Source of the DNA: Aureimonas ureilytica DSM 18598 = NBRC 106430
GTDB taxonomy: Bacteria; Pseudomonadota; Alphaproteobacteria; Rhizobiales; Rhizobiaceae
Length of the DNA: 64,000 nucleotides
Direction: 5' to 3'
Assembly (NCBI RefSeq): GCF_000382705.1
Contig: NZ_ARQE01000002.1
Span: forward strand, 372,001 to 436,000
Part shown: piece by piece, positions 53,295-61,716 of the stretch
Numbering within the stretch: the first letter of the stretch is position 1
Layout: each line of letters starts with the position of its first letter
The notes under the pieces: generated by a model
Database searches by the model: none
The model's input: only the letters and a program-made list of their open reading frames with translations
Told to the model about the DNA's origin: nothing
Made by a program: the position numbers and the translations under genes

Positions 53295-53818
53295 ACGACA
53301 GGATATTCAAGACCGCTCCCCGACGTCAATTAAAATCCCCTCAAGTACCGAAAAGTCCCTCTAAGATCTACGTCCCCATTGCCCCGGCTCACCTCACCGC
53401 TGGCGAAAGACTGATGTGGGCGATGGAGACAATCCTCTCGGAATGCCATGCGAAGGGCAAATATCCCTACGCCGAGACCGTTGTCATCCAGGAGGTTCTT
53501 CGGCGGGCTGATCTCTCCCCACAGTACCTAGAGAAGGCGCGAAGGAAAGAGCTGAAGCAGGTCGTGAAGGATTTCCTGAACGAGAACCAGGACGCATTTC
53601 GTTCACGTTCCTACAGAACCGTTCGAAAACCGGAAGCCCCGCATTCCGGCAACCGTGTAGAGAGCGCCGAGTTGCGCCGCATCCGCGATTGTCTGGTCCT
53701 GCTGGAGCTCGAGCTGGATACGGCGACCAAGCTTCTCGCTCGAGAGCGAGCCGTGACGGCGCAGTTGAATGCCACTATCGACCAGCTTCGAGGCGGGTCG
53801 GAAGACAAGCAAATCTGA
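53291..53818 (+). CDS. ginD: Small accessory protein GinD
   Basis: 175 residues from a GTG at 53291 that overlaps the ginC stop (GTGA). The N-terminus is basic (FKTAPRRQLKSPQVPKSPSK), followed by a helical segment (LTAGERLMWAMETILSECHA) and a C-terminal heptad-like coiled coil (IRDCLVLLELELDTATKLLA). This fits the small helical fourth protein of GInt islands and is similar in placing to TnpC of Tn554. It probably dimerises and assists the recombinases at the att site. Confidence 0.75.
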   Translation: MNDRIFKTAPRRQLKSPQVPKSPSKIYVPIAPAHLTAGERLMWAMETILSECHAKGKYPYAETVVIQEVLRRADLSPQYLEKARRKELKQVVKDFLNENQDAFRSRSYRTVRKPEAPHSGNRVESAELRRIRDCLVLLELELDTATKLLARERAVTAQLNATIDQLRGGSEDKQI

Positions 53819-53841
53819 GACGCGAATCCAGGGTCCCACGC

Positions 53842-54496
53842 ATGCCCAGATGCGGCACGCCCAGCATGGCGGATGTCGATCAGCCGCGCCTGTCGTCCAG
53901 CCTGACCCTCACGGAGGCAGCCGCGATCATCGGCGTCGCCCCCAGGTCACTGAGGAACATCTTGACCGAGGAAGGCGGCATCCGGCCTCGGAAGCGGAGA
54001 GGGTCGCCGATCTGGTTTCCTCGGACGGAGGTCGACCGCATAGCCGCCGCCTTCCCCGAAGTCCATGCCGTTCGAAGCCGTAGTTACGCACCTCGGCATC
54101 GGGGTTAGAGCGGTCAGGGCCATACGCGAGGCCGATCTCCTTCCGGTCTGGGTTCGTGGGGGTTGTTCGAACAGGCACCAATACCTGTTCGTGAAACCCG
54201 ACGTCGACCGCTGGGTGAAGTCGGTCGTCGGTAATCCTGTCGATGTGAAAGCGCTGGCGCCGTGAGAATCGACGATCGCCGACGTCAACCACCGCATGCA
54301 GATGCCATTTTAGCGGCTGGTCGAAAGGATCACCAAGGGCGAGATCGCTGTTCGGGGGCGCTTGGCGAACACCTTAGTTTCGGGAGGTGTGGTCGTGCAA
54401 AGATCGGAGCTTCTCGCAGTTATGGATGTCGGCGTGAGTCAGGAAGTCGCTTCTTGCGAGAATGAGGATCCGCAGGGAAAATTGTTGCTCCTCTGA
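53842..54496 (+). pseudogene. Decayed helix-turn-helix protein gene (TniQ-C-like repeats)
   Basis: From the ATG at 53842 an 88-codon frame gives SLTLTEAAAIIGVAPRSLRN and IWFPRTEVDRIAAAF, an excisionase/MerR-like HTH. A second frame from 54065 repeats the theme (AVVTHLGIGVRAVRAIREAD, YLFVKPDVDRWV) and stops at 54265, then continues after two in-frame stops with RLVERITKGEIAVRGRLANT and VVVQRSELLAVMDV. Three similar HTH-plus-linker units in a row resemble the C-terminus of TniQ-type proteins. One frameshift and two stops imply a dead gene, although the first 88 codons could still be expressed. Confidence 0.5.
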
Positions 54497-54820
54497 CCGC
54501 TCAACCCAAAAAACCACGGCCTGCCACGACGCGCCAGGAACAATCTGAGGAACAATAAAGCCGATTACCCAATCCCTGCATGGACTTGATGGTCAGAGTG
54601 GATGTAGAACTGCGGCAGCACGTCGGGCTGCAGCTGATACACAGGGGGCATCGAGCATCGGCAGCGCCTCCAGTTTGCAGGCGCTGCTTCGCCTCAAGGC
54701 GTGAGACACACGTCACACAAAACACCAAAGGCCTTGGACAGACGACATCTGGCCGGGCCTTTTGGCGTAAACGCCCTCGCAGCCCCAATCCGCCGGCCCG
54801 GCCCGACACGCGGTTGTCTC
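54497..54820. other. Gap with AT-richer DNA and hairpins before the LysR gene
   Basis: No supported gene. The first half is noticeably richer in A+T than its surroundings. A short minus-strand frame (about 54565-54650) reads MPPVYQLQPDVLPQFYIHSD before a TAA and may be the 3' end of a lost gene. At 54722-54767 CACCAAAGGCC and GGCCTTTTGGCG form an imperfect stem, and GGCGT-AA-ACGCC a small hairpin. This could be an island end or only a promoter region for LysR. Confidence 0.4.
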
Positions 54821-55753
54821 ATGCTTCCATCCTCCCTCGTGCGCCGCATCGATCTCGTCACGCTGCAGCTCTTCGTCACCGTGTGCGAGGAGGAGCATCT
54901 GACGCGGGGGGCCGAGCGGGCCGGTATCGCGCCTTCGGCGCTGTCGAAGCGCCTCGCCGAACTGGAGACGACGCTCGGCACCGAGCTGTTTCATCGCCAT
55001 GCGCGCGGGATGACGCCGACCGCGTCGGGCGACACGCTTCTGCGCCATGCGCGCTCGATCCTGCGGGCGGTGGACACGATGGGTGCGGCGCTTGCCGATC
55101 ATGCGCAGGGGCTGCTCGGCCATGTGCGCATTCTCGCCAACATCTCGTCGATCGTGGAATTCCTGCCCGAGGACCTCTCGGACTTCTACCGCGCCAACGG
55201 CCGCGTTCGCATTGAGCTGGAAGAGCGCACGAGCTATGCCGTGGTGAAGGGCATCGAGGAGGGCGTCGGCGATATCGGCCTGTGCGTCTCGACGGTGGAC
55301 AGCCGCGACCTCGCCGCCGCGCCCTACCGGCGCGACCGGCTGGTGCTCGCCGTGCGGCGCGACCATCCGCTCGCGAGCCGCGAGCGCATCGGGTTTCTGG
55401 ATACGCTCGACTACGAGCATATCGGCCTGCACCAGGACAGCGCCATCTATCGCCGCTCGGCGGTCGAGGCCGCCCATGCCGCGCGCGACGTGAAGCTGCG
55501 CATTCATGTGCCGGGCTTCGACGCGGTGCTGCGCATGGTGGAAAGCGGGCTCGGCGTCGGTCTCATTCCCGACCGGGCCTTCGCGGTCGTCGCGCGCGGC
55601 ATGGACCTCGTGGCCGTTCCCCTCACCGATCCTTGGGCGCATCGCGAGTTGAAGCTCGTTTCTCGCGATCCCGCTTCGCTGCCGCAGGCGACGCGTCTCC
55701 TACGCGAGCATCTCCTACGATCTGGCAATTCGCCGTCCGCGAACGAGGCTTGA
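54821..55753 (+). CDS. LysR-family transcriptional regulator
   Basis: 310 residues from the ATG at 54821 (MLPSSLVRRIDLVTLQLFVT). The HTH is RAGIAPSALSKRLAELETTL and the effector domain opens HVRILANISSIVEFLPEDLS, close in pattern to the LysR at 5256. It lies 76 bp upstream of and co-directional with the CoA-transferase gene and probably regulates that operon. A start at 54701 would add 40 residues without similarity to LysR proteins. Confidence 0.88.
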   Translation: MLPSSLVRRIDLVTLQLFVTVCEEEHLTRGAERAGIAPSALSKRLAELETTLGTELFHRHARGMTPTASGDTLLRHARSILRAVDTMGAALADHAQGLLGHVRILANISSIVEFLPEDLSDFYRANGRVRIELEERTSYAVVKGIEEGVGDIGLCVSTVDSRDLAAAPYRRDRLVLAVRRDHPLASRERIGFLDTLDYEHIGLHQDSAIYRRSAVEAAHAARDVKLRIHVPGFDAVLRMVESGLGVGLIPDRAFAVVARGMDLVAVPLTDPWAHRELKLVSRDPASLPQATRLLREHLLRSGNSPSANEA

Positions 55754-55829
55754 CCGGAGACGATTGGACCCGCCCCCGGCCTCGCGCCGACAATCGCCGC
55801 AAAGACGTGACGCGCGACGGGAGGCGGGC

Positions 55830-57071
55830 ATGGACACCTGGAAGGATACGACGGCGACGGGTGGCAGCGGCCCGCTCGCCGGCCTGCGCATTCTCGAACT
55901 CGGGCATTTCGTGGCCGCCCCTTTCGCCACGCGGCTTCTGGCCGATCTCGGCGCCGATGTCGTGAAGATCGAGCCGCCGGGCGGCGACCCGGTGCGGCAA
56001 TGGGGCGAACAGGCCAATGGCCATTCGCCCTGGTGGTCCATGCATGCGCGCAACAAGCGCTGCCTGTCGCTCGATCTCAAGCACCCGCGCGCCCGCGAAA
56101 TCGTGCTGCGCCTTGCGGGCCGCGCCGACGCACTGATCGAGAATTTTCGCCCGGGCCAGCTCGACAAGCTGGGCCTTGGCGAGGCGGCACTGCGCGAGGC
56201 GCGGCCGAACCTCGTGATCGCGCGCATTTCCGGCTTCGGCCAGGACGGTCCCTATCGCGATCGCGCCTCCTTTGGCGTGATCGGCGAGGCGATGGGGGGC
56301 CTGCGCTATCTCACCAACCACCCGCCGGAAGAAACCGACCTGCCGCCCTCGCGCGTCGGCATTTCCATCGGCGATTCCATCGCCGGGCTTTATGCCGCGT
56401 TCGGCGTCATGTCCGCTCTCTGGCAGCGCGACCGCTCGGGCGGTGCCGCCAAGCCCTTCACGCTCGACGTCGCGCTGACCGAGGCCATGCTGTCCATGAT
56501 GGAGGGCACGCTGCCCGAATACGGCGTGTTCGGCACGGTCCGCCAGCCGCAGGGCTCGCGCATCAAGACCGCCGCACCGACCAATGCCTATCCGACGCGC
56601 GACGGAAAATGGCTGCTGATCGCGGCCAATTCCGATCCGCTCTTTCGCCGCCTCGCCCGGGTGATCGGGCGGCCGGAACTCGCCGACGATCCGGACTTTT
56701 CCGCCAATCCCGGCCGCCTGCGCCATGTGGAGCGGCTGGATGCGATCATCGCGGACTGGTCGCGCGGCCATGACGCGGCTGAGGTCGACCGCATCCTCAC
56801 CGAAGCGGACATTCCCTCGACCCTCTGCTTCAGCGCCGCCGACATCGCCGCCGACGCGCAATATCAGGCGCGCGGCATGGTGCGCGAACTGGAGGACCCG
56901 CTGATCGGCCGCGTGCTTCATGCCGGCGTCGTGCCGCATGTGCCGCAAGCGCCCGGCGACATCCGCTGGACGGGCCCCGCCGTCGGCGCCCATACCGACG
57001 AAGTCCTGAACGAAGCCGGCTTCGACGCCGACGAAATCCAAACGCTGCGCCAGGAAGGAGTCGTGCGATGA
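55830..57071 (+). CDS. CaiB/BaiF family CoA-transferase (family III)
   Basis: 413 residues from the ATG at 55830, with a GGGAGG-like site upstream. Family III hallmarks are LAGLRILELGHFVAAPFATR, GADVVKIEPPGGDPVR, RNKRCLSLDLKHP and the catalytic aspartate, probably Asp182 in GISIGDSIAGLYAA. These enzymes move CoA from a donor such as succinyl- or acetyl-CoA to an organic acid. The 4-bp ATGA overlap with an HMG-CoA lyase gene argues that the acid is 3-hydroxy-3-methylglutarate or a close analogue that the lyase then cleaves. Confidence 0.9.
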   Translation: MDTWKDTTATGGSGPLAGLRILELGHFVAAPFATRLLADLGADVVKIEPPGGDPVRQWGEQANGHSPWWSMHARNKRCLSLDLKHPRAREIVLRLAGRADALIENFRPGQLDKLGLGEAALREARPNLVIARISGFGQDGPYRDRASFGVIGEAMGGLRYLTNHPPEETDLPPSRVGISIGDSIAGLYAAFGVMSALWQRDRSGGAAKPFTLDVALTEAMLSMMEGTLPEYGVFGTVRQPQGSRIKTAAPTNAYPTRDGKWLLIAANSDPLFRRLARVIGRPELADDPDFSANPGRLRHVERLDAIIADWSRGHDAAEVDRILTEADIPSTLCFSAADIAADAQYQARGMVRELEDPLIGRVLHAGVVPHVPQAPGDIRWTGPAVGAHTDEVLNEAGFDADEIQTLRQEGVVR

Positions 57072-57997
57072 CCCCGCTCGATCGCCGCACCGAAGTCGAA
57101 ATCGTGGAGGTCGCTCCGCGCGACGGTTTCCAGCCGATCGGCCCGTTCATCCCGACCGCGACCAAGGTGGAGTTCGTCCGCCGGCTCCACGCGGCGGGGC
57201 TGCGCCGGATCGAGATCGGCTCCTTCGTCAGCGCCTCGGCCGTGTCGCAGATGGCCGATACGCCGGATGTGCTCGACGCCGTTCGCGACGTGCCCGGTCT
57301 CCTGTCGCAGCTCCTCGTGCCGACGGAGAAGCGCGGCGCGGACGCGCTCGCCGCCCGCGCGCCGATGGTGGCCTACGTCCTGTCGGTGTCGGACGCCCAC
57401 AACCGAAACAATGTGCGCCGCACGCCCGCCGAATCGGCTGCGGATTACGAGCGCTTCGCCGCGCGCGTGCCGGCCGACATTCCTCTGCGCCTCAGCCTTG
57501 CGACCTCGTTCGACTGTCCCTTTTCGGGCCGCGTCGAGACGGCGGAGGTCCTGGCGCTGCTCGACCGCCTCGTTCCCATCCGGCCGGAGGCCGAGATCTG
57601 TCTCTGCGACACGACGGGCCGCGCGGTGCCGGACCAGATGCGCCGCCTGTTCGGCGAGGCCATGGCGCGCTTTCCCGAGGTTCGGCACTGGGCCATGCAC
57701 GGGCACGACACCTATGGGCTCGGCCTCGCCAATGTCTTCGCCGCCTTCGAGGAGGGCGTGCGCGTGTTCGACGCGGCGGCCGGGGGGCTCGGCGGTTGCC
57801 CCTTCGCGCCGGGCGCGACCGGCAATGTCGCGACCGAGGACGTCGTCTGGATGTTCGAGCGGATGGGCATCGCCACCGGCGTCGATATCGAGGCGCTGCG
57901 CCGGATCGCGGAGGACGCGGCGGCGCTGCCCGGCGCGCAGTCGGGCGGACGGGTGCGCGCTGCCCTGCGTTCTCGGCCGGAACTCTGCGCCGCCTAA
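57068..57997 (+). CDS. Hydroxymethylglutaryl-CoA lyase-family protein (paralogue 1)
   Basis: 309 residues (MTPLDRRTEVEIVEVAPRDG). The DRE-TIM fold is shown by APRDGFQ, with the metal-binding HGHDTYGLG and the catalytic-Cys loop GGLGGCPFAPGATGNVATED. HMG-CoA lyase splits HMG-CoA to acetyl-CoA and acetoacetate. It differs from the second copy at 61713 (DGFQ instead of DGLQ, different N-terminus), so it may use a related 3-hydroxy-3-alkyl acyl-CoA. It overlaps the CoA-transferase by 4 bp and precedes the ABC importer genes. Confidence 0.9.
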   Translation: MTPLDRRTEVEIVEVAPRDGFQPIGPFIPTATKVEFVRRLHAAGLRRIEIGSFVSASAVSQMADTPDVLDAVRDVPGLLSQLLVPTEKRGADALAARAPMVAYVLSVSDAHNRNNVRRTPAESAADYERFAARVPADIPLRLSLATSFDCPFSGRVETAEVLALLDRLVPIRPEAEICLCDTTGRAVPDQMRRLFGEAMARFPEVRHWAMHGHDTYGLGLANVFAAFEEGVRVFDAAAGGLGGCPFAPGATGNVATEDVVWMFERMGIATGVDIEALRRIAEDAAALPGAQSGGRVRAALRSRPELCAA

Positions 57998-58137
57998 CCG
58001 TTCGCCGTTGGGAAACGCTCGTTTCGGCCTAACGCATGTTCCAGCGGCGCACGGTTCATCTAATCTGCGAATCCAACGACGTCGGGGAGGACGGCGATGA
58101 TAGAATTGAAGGCGCGACGCGCCGGGATCGTGGCGCC

Positions 58138-58998
58138 ATGCTGAGCGCCGTGCAAACCATACGAAAGCCGACGATGGACGCTGCCCCCGCTGGTGCGCAG
58201 GCCATCGGCCTGTCGCAGGTCGAGATCGCCTTTCGCCTCGCCAATGGCGGCCGCTTCGAGGCCGTGGCGCCGACCGATCTCGTGGTGCGCGAAGGCGAGT
58301 TCGTGGCCGTGGTCGGCCCGACGGGCTGCGGAAAGTCCACGCTTCTGAACGCCGCTGCGGGCCTCCTGAAGCCCTCGGACGGCACGGTGCGCATCTTCGG
58401 CGAAGAGCTGACCGGCCTCAACACCAAGGCCGGCTACCTCTTCCAGCAGGATTCGCTGATGCCCTGGAAGACGGTGCTCGACAATGTGTCGATCCCGCTG
58501 ACCATCGCGGGCACGCCGAAGCGCGAGGCGCAGGACCGCGCCCGCGAATGGCTGGCCCGCGTCGGCCTGTCCGCCTTCGCCGATCGCTATCCGCACATGC
58601 TGTCGGGCGGCCAGCGCAAGCGCGTCGGCCTTGCGCAGGTTCTCATCCGCAATCCACGCATTCTCCTGATGGACGAGCCCTTCGGCCCGCTCGACGCGCA
58701 GACCCGCGTCATCATGGGCGGCCTGCTCCTCGACCTCTGGTCGACCGAGAAGAAGGCCGTGATGTTCGTCACGCACGATCTGGAAGAGGCCATCGCGTTG
58801 TCCGACCGCGTCGTCATCATGTCGGCCGGGCCCCGCGCGCGCATCATCGGCGACTACGAGATCCCGATCGCCCGCCCGCGCGAGATCGCCGACGTGCGGC
58901 TCGACCCGCTCTTCCACGACATCCATCGCGAGATCTGGAACGCCCTCAAGGAAGAGGTCGTGAAGGGCTATCGCCAGACCAACGGACTGCCAGCATGA
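58138..58998 (+). CDS. ABC transporter ATP-binding protein (SsuB/TauB/NrtD type)
   Basis: 286 residues from the ATG at 58138; upstream (58036) and downstream (58174) starts are also possible. Walker A is GPTGCGKS, Q-loop FQQDSLMPWK, signature LSGGQRKRVGLAQVL, Walker B ILLMDEPFGPLD and H-loop MFVTHDLEEA. This is the nitrate/sulfonate/taurine importer class. The stop overlaps the permease ATG by 4 bp. The 140-bp gap from HMG-CoA lyase leaves room for its own ribosome site but not clearly a terminator. Confidence 0.92.
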   Translation: MLSAVQTIRKPTMDAAPAGAQAIGLSQVEIAFRLANGGRFEAVAPTDLVVREGEFVAVVGPTGCGKSTLLNAAAGLLKPSDGTVRIFGEELTGLNTKAGYLFQQDSLMPWKTVLDNVSIPLTIAGTPKREAQDRAREWLARVGLSAFADRYPHMLSGGQRKRVGLAQVLIRNPRILLMDEPFGPLDAQTRVIMGGLLLDLWSTEKKAVMFVTHDLEEAIALSDRVVIMSAGPRARIIGDYEIPIARPREIADVRLDPLFHDIHREIWNALKEEVVKGYRQTNGLPA

Positions 58999-59783
58999 CG
59001 AGGCCGGTTCTCATCCTTCTTCAGGTCTCGGTCGCCGTCGTCGGCCTCGTGATCTGGCACCTCTTCACCGCGACCCACCTTTTCGGCAATCCGGCCAACG
59101 CCAAGTTCTTCTTCGCGACGCCCATCGATGTCGGCGCGCGGATCGTGGAATGGTTCGTGTCCGGCTCGATCTGGTACCACCTCTACATCACCCTCGCCGA
59201 ATCCACCCTCGCCTTCGTGATCGGCTCGCTCGGCGGCGTCGCCATCGGCTTCTGGTTCGCCCGCAAGCCGCTGCTCGCCATGGTCTTCGATCCCTATGTG
59301 AAGGCCGCCAACGCCCTGCCGCGCGTGGTGCTCGCGCCGATCTTCGCGCTGTGGCTGGGCCTCGGCATCTGGTCCAAGGTCGCGCTCGGCGTCACGCTCG
59401 TCTTCTTCATCGTGTTCTTCAACGTCTATCAGGGTGTGAAGGAGGTGAACCAGACGGTGCTCTCCAACGCGCGGATGCTCGGCATGAGCGAGCGCCAGTT
59501 GCTGCGCCACGTGTATCTGCCCTCGGCTCTGAGCTGGATGTTCTCTTCGCTGCACACGGCGGTCGGCTTCGCCGTCGTCGGCGCCGTGGTCGGCGAATAT
59601 CTCGGCTCCTCGGCGGGGCTTGGCTATCTCATCCAGCAGGCCGAGGGCGTGTTCGACGTCACGGGCGTCTTTGCCGGCATGTTCGTTCTGATGGGCTTCG
59701 TGCTCGTGATCGACTGGCTGGTGACTCTCGTGGAAGAACGCCTTCTCGTCTGGCGTCCGCAGGCGCAGGTCGCCACGGCCTGA
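58995..59783 (+). CDS. ABC transporter permease (SsuC/TauC type)
   Basis: 262 residues with six helices (MTRPVLILLQVSVAVVGLVI at the start). The cytoplasmic EAA loop is ARMLGMSERQLLRHVYLPSA, and GAVVGEYLGSSAGLGYLI is the family-typical helix V-VI stretch. It partners with the ATPase and the Tat-exported binding protein. The ATG is inside the ATPase stop (ATGA, 58995-58998), so production is coupled. Confidence 0.92.
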   Translation: MTRPVLILLQVSVAVVGLVIWHLFTATHLFGNPANAKFFFATPIDVGARIVEWFVSGSIWYHLYITLAESTLAFVIGSLGGVAIGFWFARKPLLAMVFDPYVKAANALPRVVLAPIFALWLGLGIWSKVALGVTLVFFIVFFNVYQGVKEVNQTVLSNARMLGMSERQLLRHVYLPSALSWMFSSLHTAVGFAVVGAVVGEYLGSSAGLGYLIQQAEGVFDVTGVFAGMFVLMGFVLVIDWLVTLVEERLLVWRPQAQVATA

Positions 59784-59826
59784 ACCGACAACCTCACCGA
59801 AAACGGCCTTGGGAGGGGCTGAACCG

Positions 59827-60864
59827 ATGAACCGCAGAGACTTTCTTCTCACCGGCGCGGGCGCGCTCGCCTTCGCAGCCCTGTCCGCCCGCCTGCCGGC
59901 TTTCGCGCAGGACCCAGGCGCCAAGATCGAGAAGCCCTCGCTGACGCTCGGCGTCGGCGGCAAGCCGCTCCTCTACTACCTGCCACTGACCATTGCCGAG
60001 CGGCGCGGCTACTTCACGGAGGAAGGGCTCACCGTCGCGATCAACGATTTCGGCGGCGGCGCCAAGTCGCTGCAGGCCCTCGTCGGCGGCTCGGTCGACG
60101 TCGTGACCGGCGCTTACGAGCACACGCTGCGCATGCAGCATCGCGGCCAGGACATCCGGGCCGTCGCCGATCTCGGCCGCTTCCCCGGCATCACCATCGC
60201 CGTGCGCAAGGAACTGGCCGGCGAGATCAAGTCGATCGCAGACCTCAAGGGCCGCACGATGGGCGTGACGGCGCCCGGCTCCTCCACCGCCCTCATGCTG
60301 CAATATGCGCTGGTGAAGGCCGGCCTGCAGCCGACCGACGTGTCTCTCGTCGGCATCGGCGGCGGCACGAGCGCGGTCGCGGCGGTGAAGCGCGGCGAGA
60401 TCGCGGGCCTGTCGCATCTCGACCCCGTGACCTCGCGTCTCGAAGTCGACGGCGACATCGTGCCGCTCATCGACACGCGCACGGAAGAAGGCACGCGCCA
60501 GCTCTTCGGCGGCACCAACCCGGCCGCCACCGTCTATCTGCGCCATGATTTCGTGGAGGCCAATCCGGTCACGACGCAGCGCATCGTCAACGCCTTCCTG
60601 AAGTCGCTCGCCTGGCTCCAGACCGCGACGCCCGACGAGGTCGCCGACAGCGTGCCCGAGGACTATCATTTCGGCGATCGCGAGTTCTACAAGACCGCCT
60701 TCGAGAAGGCCCGGCCGATGTATTCGCCCGATGGCGTGATCACCGAGGACGGGTTCCAGTCCATGCTCTCGATGCTGAAAACGCTGGAGCCGGCCGAGTT
60801 CGGCAATGCCGAGATCGCCTTCGCACAGACCTTCGACGACCGCTTCGTCAAGGCCAAGAGCTGA
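59827..60864 (+). CDS. ABC substrate-binding protein (NMT1/SsuA type) with a twin-arginine signal
   Basis: 345 residues from the ATG at 59827. The N-terminus MNRRDFLLTGAGALAFAALS is a twin-arginine signal, cleaved after AFA at about 27. The mature protein has the NMT1/THI5-like fold, with LPLTIAERRGYFTEEGL, GGSVDVVTGAYEHTL and LKGRTMGVTAPGSSTA. Relatives bind sulfonates, nitrate, pyrimidines or small carboxylates. Tat export suggests folding before export. It ends six bases before a strong bidirectional terminator. Confidence 0.92.
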   Translation: MNRRDFLLTGAGALAFAALSARLPAFAQDPGAKIEKPSLTLGVGGKPLLYYLPLTIAERRGYFTEEGLTVAINDFGGGAKSLQALVGGSVDVVTGAYEHTLRMQHRGQDIRAVADLGRFPGITIAVRKELAGEIKSIADLKGRTMGVTAPGSSTALMLQYALVKAGLQPTDVSLVGIGGGTSAVAAVKRGEIAGLSHLDPVTSRLEVDGDIVPLIDTRTEEGTRQLFGGTNPAATVYLRHDFVEANPVTTQRIVNAFLKSLAWLQTATPDEVADSVPEDYHFGDREFYKTAFEKARPMYSPDGVITEDGFQSMLSMLKTLEPAEFGNAEIAFAQTFDDRFVKAKS

Positions 60865-60869
60865 TATCA

Positions 60870-60903
60870 GGCGGGAGCGGAGAGGACATTCCCCGCTCCC
60901 GCC
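60870..60903. terminator. Bidirectional terminator between the importer and the Liu operon
   Basis: GGCGGGAGCGG (60870-60880) pairs perfectly with CCGCTCCCGCC (60893-60903) around a 12-nt loop. It is the only structure in the 54-bp space between convergent genes and should stop both transcripts. Confidence 0.75.
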
Positions 60904-60918
60904 GATCGCTTTGAGACC

Positions 60919-61716
60919 TCAGCGATCCGACGGCGGCGCCCAGGGCGGCGGGCGCTTTTCAAGAAAGGCGGCAATGCCCTCGCGCGCCTCGTCGGTCTCC
61001 CAGGCATCCGCGAGCACCGTGATCGTCGCCTCGATCACGGCCTCGTCGATTGGGGGGCCGAGCCGTCGCGCCAGCGCCTTGGCGCGGGCCACAGCCCCCG
61101 GCGCCGTCGAGAGATAGGGCTCGACCTCCGCCGCCACAGCCGCCTCCAGCCCGCCCGGCTCGACCGCACGCGCGATAAGGCCGAGGCGCTCGGCTTCCTC
61201 CGCACCGAAAATCCGCGATGACATGAAGACCCGCCGCGCCGTGCCTTCGCCGAGCCGCGCCAGGACATAGGGGCCGATCGTCGCCGGAATCAGGCCGAGC
61301 CGCGTTTCCGTGAAGCCGAAGCGCGTTCCCGTCTCGGCGAGCGCCACGTCGCAGACCGAGGCAAGCCCCGCGCCGCCGCCGAGCGCCGCGCCCCGGATCG
61401 CGGCGATCAAGGGCGCGCGAAGCGCGTTCAGGACGCCGAACATGCGCGCGAGCTTCCGGGCCTCGCTCATGCGCGTCGCGCGGTCCCCCTCGACCTGCGC
61501 CTTCATCCAGTCGAGATCGCCGCCGGCGCAGAAAACCGACCCTTCGCCGGTGAGGATCACGGCGCGAAGCGTGGCGTCCGCGTCGAGTTGCGCGGCGAGG
61601 TCCGTGAGGTCCGCGATCATCGCCGCCGACAGGGCGTTGCGCTTGTCCGGCCGGTTCAACGTCACCGTAGCGACGCCGCGCGCGTCCTTGACCACGCGAA
61701 GGGTTTCGAAGCTCAT
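60919..61716 (-). CDS. liuC: Enoyl-CoA hydratase/isomerase, probable methylglutaconyl-CoA hydratase
   Basis: 265 residues from the ATG at 61716. Crotonase features are VATVTLNRPDKRNALSAAMI, the oxyanion loop FCAGGDLDWMK and AAIRGAALGGGAGLASVCDV. In the GFTETRLGLIPATIGPYVLA helix one of the two catalytic glutamates is at the ET position. The order methylcrotonyl-CoA carboxylase alpha, HMG-CoA lyase, hydratase on one strand with 4- and 8-bp overlaps is that of Liu operons for leucine and isovalerate breakdown, which makes methylglutaconyl-CoA hydration the likely role. Confidence 0.88.
   Translation of the reverse strand: MSFETLRVVKDARGVATVTLNRPDKRNALSAAMIADLTDLAAQLDADATLRAVILTGEGSVFCAGGDLDWMKAQVEGDRATRMSEARKLARMFGVLNALRAPLIAAIRGAALGGGAGLASVCDVALAETGTRFGFTETRLGLIPATIGPYVLARLGEGTARRVFMSSRIFGAEEAERLGLIARAVEPGGLEAAVAAEVEPYLSTAPGAVARAKALARRLGPPIDEAVIEATITVLADAWETDEAREGIAAFLEKRPPPWAPPSDR

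Larger units (their letters stand above)
47700..54560 (+). mobile_element. Probable GInt-type genomic island module (ginABCD operon); right boundary uncertain
   Basis: Four tightly overlapping plus-strand genes encode three different large tyrosine recombinases and a small coiled-coil protein, with no other transfer functions. This is the defining operon of GInt islands, in which all four products are needed for excision and integration and cargo lies downstream of ginD up to an AT-rich end. The left limit is placed in the AT-rich stretch before ginA. The right limit is only a guess, at the drop in coding quality and AT-richer DNA near 54.5 kb; the true end could lie beyond the window. No convincing direct repeats were found by eye. 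Confidence 0.6.

Noticed and set aside
47697-54726. AAAACACC at 47697-47704 and again at 54719-54726 as possible island direct repeats
   Set aside because: An 8-bp match between two searched regions of about 150 bp is expected by chance roughly one time in three, and neither copy is extended. It was not used to set island borders.
58138-60864. Taurine/alkanesulfonate importer with sulfonate metabolism
   Set aside because: No monooxygenase, desulfonase or sulfur-regulation gene is linked; the neighbours are a CoA-transferase and HMG-CoA lyase.
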